A DNA stretch of 64,000 nucleotides, taken from the NCBI RefSeq assembly GCF_020169335.1, contig NZ_JAIEZN010000001.1, positions 248,001-312,000 on the forward strand, read 5' to 3'. Under the pieces are notes generated by a model. That model ran no database searches, had not been told where the DNA came from, and saw only the letters and a list, made by a program, of their open reading frames with translations. How positions within the stretch are numbered: position 1 is the first letter of the stretch; each line of letters begins with the position of its first letter. Positions 54,794-62,096 of the stretch are shown here, one piece after another. Source of the stretch: Devosia aquimaris. Its GTDB lineage: Bacteria > Pseudomonadota > Alphaproteobacteria > Rhizobiales > Devosiaceae. The translations under genes and the position numbers were made by a program.

Positions 54794-55526
54794 AGACAAC
54801 GATCACGACCAGTTTCGTGTGATCGACAAGGATGGCGACCCATGGTTCGTCCTGAACGAGGTGTGCAAGAAGCTGGGGCTTGCCAACCCTGGTGATGTTG
54901 CCAGCCGTTTGGATGACGATGAAAAAGATGCCATCGGAGTTTCCGATGCCATCGGTCGCACCCAAAAGATGACGATCATCAATGAGTCCGGCCTCTACAA
55001 CGCCATCCTCCGCTCCAACAAACCCGAAGCAAAGACCTTTAGGAAGTGGGTCACGTCTGAGGTGCTACCCGCCATTCGGAAGACTGGTGGTTACCGAGGC
55101 GGCGTCCCGGCTTTCATCAAGCGGGCCAACGAGAATTGGAGCCGCGTGGATCAGGGCTATTTCTCGGTAATAAACGAGCTGGCGGTGATCGTTTGGGGAC
55201 GCATGGAGCGCGAGGGCCACATTATGGCCGACAAGGCGCCGGACGGAAGGCAGAACCGTCCTGACGTGAGCGTGGGGATCCGCTTCGCGAAGTGGTTGGA
55301 TGCTTACCACCCGAAGCTGTGCGGCAACTACAAGATGTACCAACACAAGACCGACGAGTGGGAAGGTGAAGCCCGCCAGTACCCCAACTCCATGCTGGGT
55401 CTTTTTCGCGAGTATGTCGAGACAGTTTGGTGGCCAGAGTGCTTTGAGGACTATATCAAAACACGCGATCCCAAGGCACTGACCTATCTGCAGAAGCTCT
55501 TGCCGCCGAAGAAAAAGGCAAGCTGA
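54765..55526 (+). CDS. BRO-N domain phage-type antirepressor-like protein
   Basis: The 253-aa product has an N-terminal BRO-N domain (about residues 14-110): DKDGDPWFVLNEVCKKLGL, the MTIINESGLYNAILRSNK stretch and FRKWVTSEVLPAIRKTGGY. This DNA-binding module occurs in phage antirepressors and viral BRO proteins. The C-terminal 140 residues, rich in Trp/Tyr (ENWSRVDQGYFSVINELAVI, WLDAYHPKLCGNYKMY), are not recognised. They may determine the partner. Main gene of the integrated element. Confidence 0.85.
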   Translation: MAQYVLQLFEDNDHDQFRVIDKDGDPWFVLNEVCKKLGLANPGDVASRLDDDEKDAIGVSDAIGRTQKMTIINESGLYNAILRSNKPEAKTFRKWVTSEVLPAIRKTGGYRGGVPAFIKRANENWSRVDQGYFSVINELAVIVWGRMEREGHIMADKAPDGRQNRPDVSVGIRFAKWLDAYHPKLCGNYKMYQHKTDEWEGEARQYPNSMLGLFREYVETVWWPECFEDYIKTRDPKALTYLQKLLPPKKKAS

Positions 55527-55537
55527 CCAATAGGGCA

Positions 55538-55567
55538 GAAGAGAGCGGCCGATGGCCGCTCTCTTCT
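55538..55567 (+). terminator. Probable terminator after the BRO-N gene
   Basis: Arms AGAAGAG-GCGGCC and GGCCGC-CTCTTCT around GAT, with a single bulged A, 12 bases past the BRO-N stop. The following CTTGG is only weakly T-rich, so termination efficiency is uncertain. Confidence 0.55.
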
Positions 55568-55613
55568 CTTGGAGACGATTTTGCCGAGGAAATGTTCAAG
55601 TAGAGATGGCTGA

Positions 55614-55835
55614 GCAGTCACCATTCCTGATGGGTGGCGAGGTGTGCAGGGTAGCGATGGCCACATGGTGGCGATAAGACCGGGCGCTCGTGGCGTGGAG
55701 GGAAGCGACGGTCGAATAGTTGAGGTTCAGGCCGGCCACAGAGGGGTACAAGGGTCGGACGGACGTATGGTCGCTATTAAACCTGGAAAAATGCCCGTTC
55801 CAGATGTCAATGGGAGAATGCGGAACAAGCCGTAG
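55614..55835 (+). CDS. ORF of 17-residue tandem repeats, start unclear
   Basis: From 55641 the frame encodes three consecutive 17-residue units (GVQGSDGHMVAIRPGAR, GVEGSDGRIVEVQAGHR, GVQGSDGRMVAIKPGKM) and a partial fourth ending VNGRMRNKP and stop. The units differ at the DNA level but keep GS-DGR-V--PG, which suggests selection for protein. The only in-frame start is GTG at 55644, inside unit 1. In another frame ATG at 55606 reads MAEQSPFLMGGEV and then stops, so the gene may be frameshifted or use recoding. No family recognised. Confidence 0.5.
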   Translation, partial: AVTIPDGWRGVQGSDGHMVAIRPGARGVEGSDGRIVEVQAGHRGVQGSDGRMVAIKPGKMPVPDVNGRMRNKP

Positions 55836-55964
55836 TTAGGTCTCAGGTCATTTATCGAGGGATGCGCAGCGGGGTCCTTTCTGAGGAACTCGAGAAGTGA
55901 TGTCAGCTGCTGCCTCCATAATACCAATGTCGCCAGTAAAGTTACCGCCTTTTATCGGTCCTGC

Positions 55965-56009
55965 ACCGGCCAGCCCATGCGCTTTCTGGAAACCCTCCCG
56001 CCTGCCTGA
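55965..56009 (+). pseudogene. Displaced 3' end of dihydroorotase (right attachment site)
   Basis: The in-frame sequence TGQPMRFLETLPPA followed by TGA repeats the dihydroorotase C-terminus TGQPMRFLEALPQVG. Several differences are synonymous (CGC/CGG Arg, GAA/GAG Glu, GGC/GGA Gly), as expected for a real former coding end rather than chance. Nothing upstream of it matches dihydroorotase. Probably the chromosomal gene end before insertion. Confidence 0.7.
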
Positions 56010-56119
56010 ACCAAGGCAAAGGCGCCACGGCGGCTTGATAGGCGTCAAGGTGGCGGCGGGATTTGTCCGGCAGCATCGCGCGCGTGAGGGGAGCGGTCCC
56101 CGGTGCGCAGGATCTGTCG

Positions 56120-56911
56120 ATGCCGTCGGTTCTGGTTTTTGTTGCGCTTGCCTATGCCCTGTCGTGGCTGGCCTGGTTGCCGATCCTGCTCACGGGTGGG
56201 TCTGTGATGACCGGTGTCGGCTGGCCCACCCATCTCCCCGGCCTGCTGGGCCCGGCCATTGCCGCAATCTGGATGGCCTGGCGCACGGGCGGCGCCAGCT
56301 GGGCTGATCTTCGGCGGCGGGTGACGCGGCTGCCGCGCGGGCAAATAGCCTGGCTGGCGACGCTCTCGCCACTACTGATCATCGCGGCGGCGTTGATTGC
56401 CGAATTCGCCATCACCGGCCACCTGCCGCCGCTGTCGGCGCTAGGGCTCTATTCGGGCCTGCCGCAACTGGGCGTGGTGCCGGTCTTGCTGATCGCGCTG
56501 CTGGTCAATGGCCTGGGCGAGGAGATCGGCTGGCGCGGCTTCCTGCTGCCGCAGCTGCAATTGCGCTTTGGCCCCACCATCGGCACGTTGCTGGTCTGGC
56601 CGATCTGGCTGGGCTGGCATCTTCCGCTGTTTGCCTGTGTCGCCGATTTCCAGGCGATGGATTTTGCCACCGCCGCCTTTGGCTGGAGCCTGGGCCTGCT
56701 CGCCGGCACGCTGGTGCTGGCCCATGTGGCCCATCTCGCCGGCGGCAGCGTGATCGCCGTGGCTCTCTGGCACACGCTGTTCAACCTGGCCTCGGGCGGC
56801 GGCCTGTCGGCCAGCGCCGCCGCGACGGCGACGATCTGCGTGATGCTCTGGGCCGTGCTGGTCGGGGCGGTGGCGCTGAGCGACCGCGGGCAGGTGCTGC
56901 GGGTGGTGTGA
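56120..56911 (+). CDS. CPBP-family intramembrane metalloprotease
   Basis: The 263-aa inner-membrane protein has about seven hydrophobic helices. Motif 1 GLGEEIGWRGFLLPQL gives the EExxxR glutamates, motif 2 LGWHLPLF the first histidine, and motif 3 ALWHTLFNLAS the last. These define CAAX-processing/bacteriocin-processing (Abi/CPBP) proteases; substrate unknown. ATG at 56120 has AGGA 7 bases upstream; a TTG-started frame from 56063 overlaps element-border DNA and is less likely. A hairpin (GGCCCGC/GCGGGCC) follows the stop. Confidence 0.87.
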   Translation: MPSVLVFVALAYALSWLAWLPILLTGGSVMTGVGWPTHLPGLLGPAIAAIWMAWRTGGASWADLRRRVTRLPRGQIAWLATLSPLLIIAAALIAEFAITGHLPPLSALGLYSGLPQLGVVPVLLIALLVNGLGEEIGWRGFLLPQLQLRFGPTIGTLLVWPIWLGWHLPLFACVADFQAMDFATAAFGWSLGLLAGTLVLAHVAHLAGGSVIAVALWHTLFNLASGGGLSASAAATATICVMLWAVLVGAVALSDRGQVLRVV

Positions 56912-56991
56912 GGGACGGCGGCCCGCAGGGGCGGGCCACGCAGTCGCCGCGTCTATCGGGCCAACCGGCCCACAGGCGAGGCGGACGCAGA

Positions 56992-57171
56992 TTAGCGTGG
57001 TCCCTTGATGAGCGCGACGGCCCCCCAGGTGATCAGTCCGCCCACGACCATTTCTATCAATCCGAAGGCCGTCCCCCCTTGTCCGCCAGAAGCAAAAATC
57101 AGCCCAAATCCCAGGCAGCAAAGGCCAGGAAGCAGCAACAAGACGCCAAACAGAATTGCGAGGGCCCGCAT
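56992..57171 (-). CDS. 59-residue hydrophobic peptide in the Lgt/radical SAM operon
   Basis: The 59-aa frame (MRALAILFGVLLLLPGLCCL...) has two hydrophobic helices (residues 2-27 and 36-55) around a Gly-rich turn (ASGGQGGTA), ending AVALIKGPR. Its ATG overlaps the stop of the radical SAM gene as ATGA, a strong sign of translational coupling. It is therefore likely a real third cistron. The twin cysteine CC near residue 18 could be a lipobox-like site, but the context does not fit one well. Function unknown. Confidence 0.65.
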   Translation of the reverse strand: MRALAILFGVLLLLPGLCCLGFGLIFASGGQGGTAFGLIEMVVGGLITWGAVALIKGPR

Positions 57172-58610
57172 CAGGCGATGCCCCGCTGGCGCTCGAGGCG
57201 GGCACGGATTGGGCCTATTTCACCGTTGCGGTAGAACAGATTATAGGTCTCGAAGGGGATGATCTGACCATTGGGCGTAACGAAGTGAATGCAGCTTCGT
57301 TTGGCCGCCGGCACGGAGAAATTGTGACGATCCATGAAGTTGATCACCGCGACACGGAAGATCGAACTGTAATCGAGCCCTTCGGGTACAGGCACTTCAG
57401 GCAGGCAGCACAAGAGCGCCGTCATCTTGTCGCTAATGGTGGATTCGCCCACCGACAGCGAAAACAGCTCGAAGATGCGTCGCTTCAATTCAGGATATCG
57501 CTCGAAGGCCACCGAGTTTGGCACGCTGTCGAGCAGCATCTGGCGGGGGATCATCGACGTCACTGGTGCCACCGTGCGGCCATTGCGCAGGCCATAGCCG
57601 ATGGTGATCGCATCGGGATTGCAGGGGAGCGGTATCATGTCGGCTTCGCCGAACAGTCCGTGGTCGTCGATAATGCGGCGGCGGACTTCTGACAGTGTCA
57701 GCCGATTGGTGCGGGCGTCAAATGCCCGGTTCCGCCCGACATCCTGCACAGGCTGGAACGTCACACCCCTTACGCAGGCAAAGCCAAGCGCATGGTCGAT
57801 GATCGCCGCCACCTCGTGATCGTTGACACCCTTCTTCAAGGTGCACACCAGCGTCGTCGAGATGTTGTGTTTCTCCAGCGCTTCGAGCGCTTCCTGGCGA
57901 ATGCGCCGGAGATCGGCACCTCGCAAGTCAAGCAGCGCGTCCCGCTCAAGACTGTCAAACTGCAGGTAGATCTCAAGGCCCGTCTTCCGATCCGCCAGCG
58001 CCTGGACGAAACTGGCATCCTGCGCGATACGCAGGCCATTGGTGTTGATCATCAAATGGCGAATGGGGCGGGCCTTGGCCGCATCGATGACAGCCAGGAT
58101 ATCGGGATGGAGCGTGGGCTCACCGCCCGAAATCTGCAGAAGATCGGGCTCACCTTCGCTGCGCACCAGCGCATCCATCATGCGCTCGATAGTGGCCAGC
58201 GGCCGGTGTTCGGTATGCTGGGGCGACGAGCCGGCAAAGCAGACTGGGCAGGTCAGATTGCAGTGCTGGTTGATTTCGATCACCGCGAGGCACGAATGCT
58301 GCTCATGGTCCGGGCAGAGACCGCAGTCATAGGGGCAGCCGTACTCAGTGGTGGTTTGCAGCTCCAGCGGCCGGTCACCCGGCTTCAGAAAGTCCTTCTG
58401 CCATTTGAAGAACTCAATGTCGGTCGAAATCAGGACCTTCTGGACGCCGTGGGCGTAGCAGCGTTTCTCGTACCAGACCTTGCCGTCCGAGAACTCAATC
58501 TTTGCAGGGATCAGTGCCAGGCACTCGTCGCAGAGCGAGGTGGTTTCGCCGTAGAAAATGTAGGGCTTAATCTTGCGAGGCGACGCAGAATCTTCAGGTG
58601 CGTTGAGCAT
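57171..58610 (-). CDS. Radical SAM enzyme with tetraether-lipid-synthase (Tes/MJ0619) architecture
   Basis: 479 aa. The N-terminal zinc-type region has Cys-27/Cys-30 (CDEC) and CYAHG (Cys-51). A second cysteine cluster follows in GCPYDCGLCPDHEQH (Cys-92, 96, 99). The radical SAM triad is Cys-117, 121, 124 (HCNLTCPVCFAG), with SGGEPT at 161-166 and NTNG near 189. This order, including IPAKI and C-x-x-HG, is that of archaeal Tes, which joins lipid chains by radical chemistry. Lipid C-H activation is therefore plausible but unproven. The start overlaps the Lgt-like gene by 17 bases. Confidence 0.85.
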   Translation of the reverse strand: MLNAPEDSASPRKIKPYIFYGETTSLCDECLALIPAKIEFSDGKVWYEKRCYAHGVQKVLISTDIEFFKWQKDFLKPGDRPLELQTTTEYGCPYDCGLCPDHEQHSCLAVIEINQHCNLTCPVCFAGSSPQHTEHRPLATIERMMDALVRSEGEPDLLQISGGEPTLHPDILAVIDAAKARPIRHLMINTNGLRIAQDASFVQALADRKTGLEIYLQFDSLERDALLDLRGADLRRIRQEALEALEKHNISTTLVCTLKKGVNDHEVAAIIDHALGFACVRGVTFQPVQDVGRNRAFDARTNRLTLSEVRRRIIDDHGLFGEADMIPLPCNPDAITIGYGLRNGRTVAPVTSMIPRQMLLDSVPNSVAFERYPELKRRIFELFSLSVGESTISDKMTALLCCLPEVPVPEGLDYSSIFRVAVINFMDRHNFSVPAAKRSCIHFVTPNGQIIPFETYNLFYRNGEIGPIRARLERQRGIA

Positions 58611-59298
58611 GAAAAAATCTCTCTGGGCGCAATAGTACCAAGGCGTAGAGCACCATTCCGACACAGACAACCTGGAATATGGTCATGCCCCAAAGCAGGT
58701 CCGGATAGGGTTTGAGGTACTCCAGCCCGAACCGCTGTGCTGCATAGAACAGCACAAATAGTGCAAAGCCATTGCCGAGTGGCCATTGATCGCGGCGGAA
58801 CAGGGCAATGCTATAGGCAGCCGCAAAAAGGGTCAGTGCCGCTGCTTCGTAAAGCTGCACAGGATGCCGGCTGATGCCATCGCCGAAATCGTGCCCCCAA
58901 GGCAGTGTCGTGGGCACGCCATAGGTGAAGTCTTCGAGGCCCGCGAGATAGCAACCAATGCGGCCAACAGCGATCCCCATTGCAATCGGGAGCACAAACA
59001 AGGCAGCAGTGCGGCCCGCCATGCCGGTTCGCCATTTGTAGAGCTCGACCCCCAAAATTGCGCCCGCCAGCGCGCCCTCGATTGATCTGGCAATGCCGGC
59101 GACGCCTGCGAGCCAAAGGTTGGCCGTGCCGAGCCCATAGGCGCCCACACCCGCGCCAACTATCAGGGCGATTAGGTAACCCTTAGTCCGTGCCCCGGCG
59201 GAGGACGGAAACGCGTCGGCAAAGTATTTTCGCAGCAGAACGACAAGGTATGCGCTGGTGAGCCACGCCAAGCCGTCGAAAAGTGCATGAATTTCCAA
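58594..59298 (-). CDS. Prolipoprotein diacylglyceryl transferase-family (Lgt-like) membrane protein
   Basis: The 234-aa product starts at TTG, with GAGGG seven bases upstream. About seven hydrophobic helices. Lgt landmarks are present: the signature region GRIGCYLAG (112-120), TLPWGHDFGD, RHPVQLYE (144-151) and YAAQRFGLEYL (Arg-189, Glu-193). Canonical Lgt has Asn where Cys-116 stands and is 260-290 aa long. This is therefore probably a paralogue that handles another lipid or acceptor rather than the housekeeping enzyme. First gene of the operon with the Tes-like radical SAM gene. Confidence 0.82.
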   Translation of the reverse strand: MEIHALFDGLAWLTSAYLVVLLRKYFADAFPSSAGARTKGYLIALIVGAGVGAYGLGTANLWLAGVAGIARSIEGALAGAILGVELYKWRTGMAGRTAALFVLPIAMGIAVGRIGCYLAGLEDFTYGVPTTLPWGHDFGDGISRHPVQLYEAAALTLFAAAYSIALFRRDQWPLGNGFALFVLFYAAQRFGLEYLKPYPDLLWGMTIFQVVCVGMVLYALVLLRPERFFHAQRT

Positions 59299-59488
59299 AG
59301 TCGCGCCCTCTGACCTTATGTCTAGCCGATCCTTGCCAGTGTGGCATAGGGGCAGGAGGCGCGGTCAGGTCTACGCCGGAAAGGGCAGTTTTTGGGAGGC
59401 TCTGAGTAGTAGGTAGCGGACGGGGACCAACTTTGATGGGCTCAGTGCCCACCAAATGGCCGCGCCCAAGACCCGGCCTGCAGGGCGC

Positions 59489-59767
59489 CTACTGCAGGAT
59501 TTTGTCGAGGTTGTATTCGCCCGAGCGAATGCGGTCGGGGAGCATGGCGATGAGGTCAGCCGCGGCTTCGTCGCCGTGCATCTTGCAGAAGGTGGCCAGG
59601 GCCGCGAACAGGGACGCATGGGCCAGCGAGGCGCTCTGCACCCCATCTTCCTCGGCGTCATTCCAGGCATCGGCCAGATATTCGAGCGCAATCTGGCGCT
59701 CGCCCTGGTCCCGATCGAACACACCAAGCCCCGACGCGGGCGCAAATATGGACTTATTGATCGACAT
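59489..59767 (-). CDS. Hypothetical protein
   Basis: The 92-aa mostly helical soluble product (IALEYLADAWNDAEEDGVQS, LAALATFCKMHGDEAAADL; start MSINKSIFAPASGLGVFDR) resembles small alphaproteobacterial proteins of unknown role. It has its own promoter region toward 59860. The 190 bases between it and the Lgt-like gene (59299-59488) contain nothing recognisable. Confidence 0.7.
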   Translation of the reverse strand: MSINKSIFAPASGLGVFDRDQGERQIALEYLADAWNDAEEDGVQSASLAHASLFAALATFCKMHGDEAAADLIAMLPDRIRSGEYNLDKILQ

Positions 59768-59861
59768 GCCCCTCGACTAGCATGCTGCTTCGAGCGGTGC
59801 GCGCCAGAAGTAACCCGAAGGTTAACAAGACGTGGGCGTTTGTATCGAGGTGGCGGGCGGC

Positions 59862-60245
59862 CTACTCGGCAAAGCGGGTGTGAATATCGCGCGCGGTGCG
59901 CTCGGCTTCGGCCAGGAGGCGCTGCAGGGCGGCCTGGGCCGTGGGCGTGCAACTGCGGTGGAAGCGGGCATAGGCGGTGTAGCCATCGTTGAAGGCACCG
60001 CTCAGTCGCTGGCGGCGATCCTCGTCGGGCTGGTCGAGCGCGATCAGCTCGGCGGCCTCGGCGCGCCAGTCGGTGGCGCCGGCCTTGCACAGCGGCTGCA
60101 GGAAATAGAGGCTGCCCATGATCTGGGAAAGGCGCTCCATCTGCTGCTGATAGAGCGGATCAATGGCCAGCGCCGGCCCGGCGCCAAGCGTCAGCGCAAG
60201 GGCGGTAATCAGGATGCGAAGCGATGTCACGGCGCGGGTCCACAT
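59862..60245 (-). CDS. TIGR02301-family secreted protein
   Basis: The 127-aa product has signal peptide SLRILITALALTLGAGPALA and the conserved mature pattern YFLQPLCKAGATDWRAEAAEL and FNDGYTAYARFHRSCTPTAQ, with two cysteines likely bridged. This alphaproteobacterial family has no known function. The ATG at 60245 has GAGGTG nine bases before it; a GTG at 60257 would add four residues. Same strand as and 17 bases below the Nudix gene, probably co-transcribed. Confidence 0.82.
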   Translation of the reverse strand: MWTRAVTSLRILITALALTLGAGPALAIDPLYQQQMERLSQIMGSLYFLQPLCKAGATDWRAEAAELIALDQPDEDRRQRLSGAFNDGYTAYARFHRSCTPTAQAALQRLLAEAERTARDIHTRFAE

Positions 60246-60262
60246 GGTGATGTGCACCTCTA

Positions 60263-60664
60263 TCAGCTTTGCGCCAGCACTGCGAAGGCCCTCGCAAGCA
60301 CGTCATCGAGCCGGCTGGTGGTGCGGAAGGCGATGAGCGCGGTGGGATCGACCCATTTGTGATCGGCCACCTCGTCGGAGGCGCGCAGCACACCGGAGAA
60401 GTCGGTCGTGACAAACACCGCCAGGCGGAACTCGAGGTCGCGCCCCAGCGCCTGCACCATCACCGGGCGCGGATTGCGGATGGTGATGGCGAGCTCCTCG
60501 AACACCTCGCGCGCGGCGCATTGCTCGATGCTCTCCCCCGGCTCGATGCGGCCGCCGGGCAAGGTCCACAGATGCTGATAGGGGGCATAGGCGCGCTTGA
60601 TCAGCAGCACCTTGCCGCCACGCACAAGGGCGACGCTGGCGGCATTGGGCGGGGCATCGGTCAC
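60263..60664 (-). CDS. Nudix hydrolase
   Basis: The 133-aa product has the complete Nudix box in GGRIEPGESIEQCAAREVFEE (residues 37-57 approx.), giving G-x5-E-x7-R-E-x2-E-E. It hydrolyses a nucleoside diphosphate linked to some group X; MutT-like sanitising or an ADP-sugar activity are both possible. Upstream of the TIGR02301 gene. Confidence 0.92.
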   Translation of the reverse strand: MTDAPPNAASVALVRGGKVLLIKRAYAPYQHLWTLPGGRIEPGESIEQCAAREVFEELAITIRNPRPVMVQALGRDLEFRLAVFVTTDFSGVLRASDEVADHKWVDPTALIAFRTTSRLDDVLARAFAVLAQS

Positions 60665-60734
60665 GACGGGCAGTCCAATTGCGATTCGGAGACCTACACA
60701 CTACCTGTAGTTGGCCAATTGGGAGACACCGAAC

Positions 60735-61469
60735 ATGTGCGGACGCTACGCGTCGACGCTGCCGCCCGAGATGATGGAAGCGCTGTACCACCTGCTCAAC
60801 CATATCGAGCTGGTGCCGCGCTACAATATCGCGCCGACCCAGCCGGTGGCAGCCATCTGGGAAGAGGGCGGCCGCCGCGAGGGCCATTTTGCCCGCTGGG
60901 GCCTGGTGCCGCGCTGGGTCAAGGATCCGCGCGAATTTCCGCTGGTGATCAATGCCCGCGTCGAGACCATGGCGGAGAAGCCGACCTTCCGCGATGCGCT
61001 CAAGCATGGCCGCTGCATCATTCCGGCCAGCGGCTACTACGAGTGGCACACCAATCCGGACAAGACTAAGCAGCCCTATTACATCACCCTGGCCGATGAC
61101 CGGCCCATGGCGCTGGCCGGGCTCTATGCCACCTGGGAGGGGCCGGAGGGCGAGCTGGTCGACAGCGTCGCCACCATCACCGTGCCGGCCAATGGCCAGC
61201 TCTCGCCCATTCACGACCGCATGCCGGCGATTCTGGATGGTCAGGCGATCGACGATTGGCTCAATGTGCGCGATGTGCGGGCCGCCGACGCGGCGCAACT
61301 GGCGCTGCCACTGGCCGATGGCGCACTGAAGTTCCATCCGGTCTCGACCCGGGTCAATTCCGCCCGCGACGACGATCCCGGGCTGATCGAGCCGGTGACG
61401 CTGGACAAGCCCGCGCCGCCCAAGCCCAGGAAGGTGGCCGGCGGCGGCGGGCAGCTGGATCTGTTCTAG
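60735..61469 (+). CDS. SOS-response-associated peptidase (SRAP, YedK/HMCES)
   Basis: Forms a stable thiazolidine DNA-protein crosslink with abasic sites in single-stranded DNA. The 244-aa product must start at this ATG, because Cys-2 (MCGRYAS) is the catalytic residue. The other active-site parts are present: PRYNIAPTQ, VINARVET (Asn-73), SGYYEWH (Glu-103) and SPIHDRMPAIL (His). GGGAG precedes the ATG. No LexA box was seen directly upstream. The end overlaps the hemerythrin gene stop at CTAG. Confidence 0.95.
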   Translation: MCGRYASTLPPEMMEALYHLLNHIELVPRYNIAPTQPVAAIWEEGGRREGHFARWGLVPRWVKDPREFPLVINARVETMAEKPTFRDALKHGRCIIPASGYYEWHTNPDKTKQPYYITLADDRPMALAGLYATWEGPEGELVDSVATITVPANGQLSPIHDRMPAILDGQAIDDWLNVRDVRAADAAQLALPLADGALKFHPVSTRVNSARDDDPGLIEPVTLDKPAPPKPRKVAGGGGQLDLF

Positions 61470-62047
61470 ACGCCGATCTCGAAATAGCCCAGCGCGTCGC
61501 CGATGGCCTCTTCCTCATAGCCCAGGTGCGACAGCAGCACGCGTTCGAGCGCGTGATAGACGGTTTTGGTGTCCTCAAAGCGCGATTGGGTCGGCTCGGC
61601 GGCGAGGTCATTGAGCGCATCGATCAGCCGCACCAGGAGTTCGTGCACCACCTCATGCTCGGCCACCAGGCGCTCGGCGATGGCTCTATAGGCCGGGCTC
61701 TGCGCGGCCAGCGCCGGAAAGATCGCCTGGTCTTCAATCGAGTGGTGGGTATGGACCACCTGGCAATAGCGACCGCACAGATTGCCGAAGCGGCGATAGT
61801 TGGCGACCATGGCCAGGTCGCCGGTTTCGGCAGCGACATCGGCGGGGCTCGCCTCGCCATCGGCGGCGCGCTGGATCAGCGTGGCCAGGGTCTGCATATT
61901 GTGGCGCAGGTGATCATGGATCATGCGCAGATGCTGGCCGGGCGCCTTCTGGGCCGGGGTCAGGCCCTCCAGGCGCGGCGGCTTGGGGCGGGTGGCGTCG
62001 TCGAGAAAAGCAATATTGAGCAACATGGCCCACACATGGCGCGCCAT
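61466..62047 (-). CDS. Hemerythrin-domain protein
   Basis: The 193-aa four-helix protein has HHE-type iron ligands: IHDHLRHNM, VHTHHSIEDQAIFP, AEHEVVHELL and LSHLGYEEE. Such proteins bind O2 or NO, or support FeS repair; the exact role is unknown. The first 20 residues are ambiguous: ATG at 62047 (GGGGAC upstream) is used, and ATG at 62026 is possible. Convergent with SRAP. Confidence 0.88.
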   Translation of the reverse strand: MARHVWAMLLNIAFLDDATRPKPPRLEGLTPAQKAPGQHLRMIHDHLRHNMQTLATLIQRAADGEASPADVAAETGDLAMVANYRRFGNLCGRYCQVVHTHHSIEDQAIFPALAAQSPAYRAIAERLVAEHEVVHELLVRLIDALNDLAAEPTQSRFEDTKTVYHALERVLLSHLGYEEEAIGDALGYFEIGV

Positions 62048-62096
62048 GCCGTCCCCGACAAGACGGCACCAAAATGTAACTGGCTGGTCGCCATTC

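Larger units (their letters stand above)
54277..55964 (+). mobile_element. Small integrated element at the dihydroorotase 3' end
   Basis: Bounded on the left by the in-frame TGQPMRFLE codons of dihydroorotase and on the right by a diverged repeat of the same codons. The core cagcccatgcg-tttctgga is shared with one mismatch. Base composition inside (especially 54480-55860) is visibly more A+T-rich than the flanks. Contents are a leader ORF, a BRO-N protein, a terminator-like hairpin and a 17-residue-repeat ORF. No integrase is present, so it is a remnant or a satellite mobilised in trans. 54325-54721 has no gene I can support. Integration by site-specific recombination is inferred. Confidence 0.6.

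Noticed and set aside
54551..54799. Minus-strand ORF across the left part of the integrated element
   Set aside because: No ribosome site and no similarity; it overlaps the leader and BRO-N start on the other strand.
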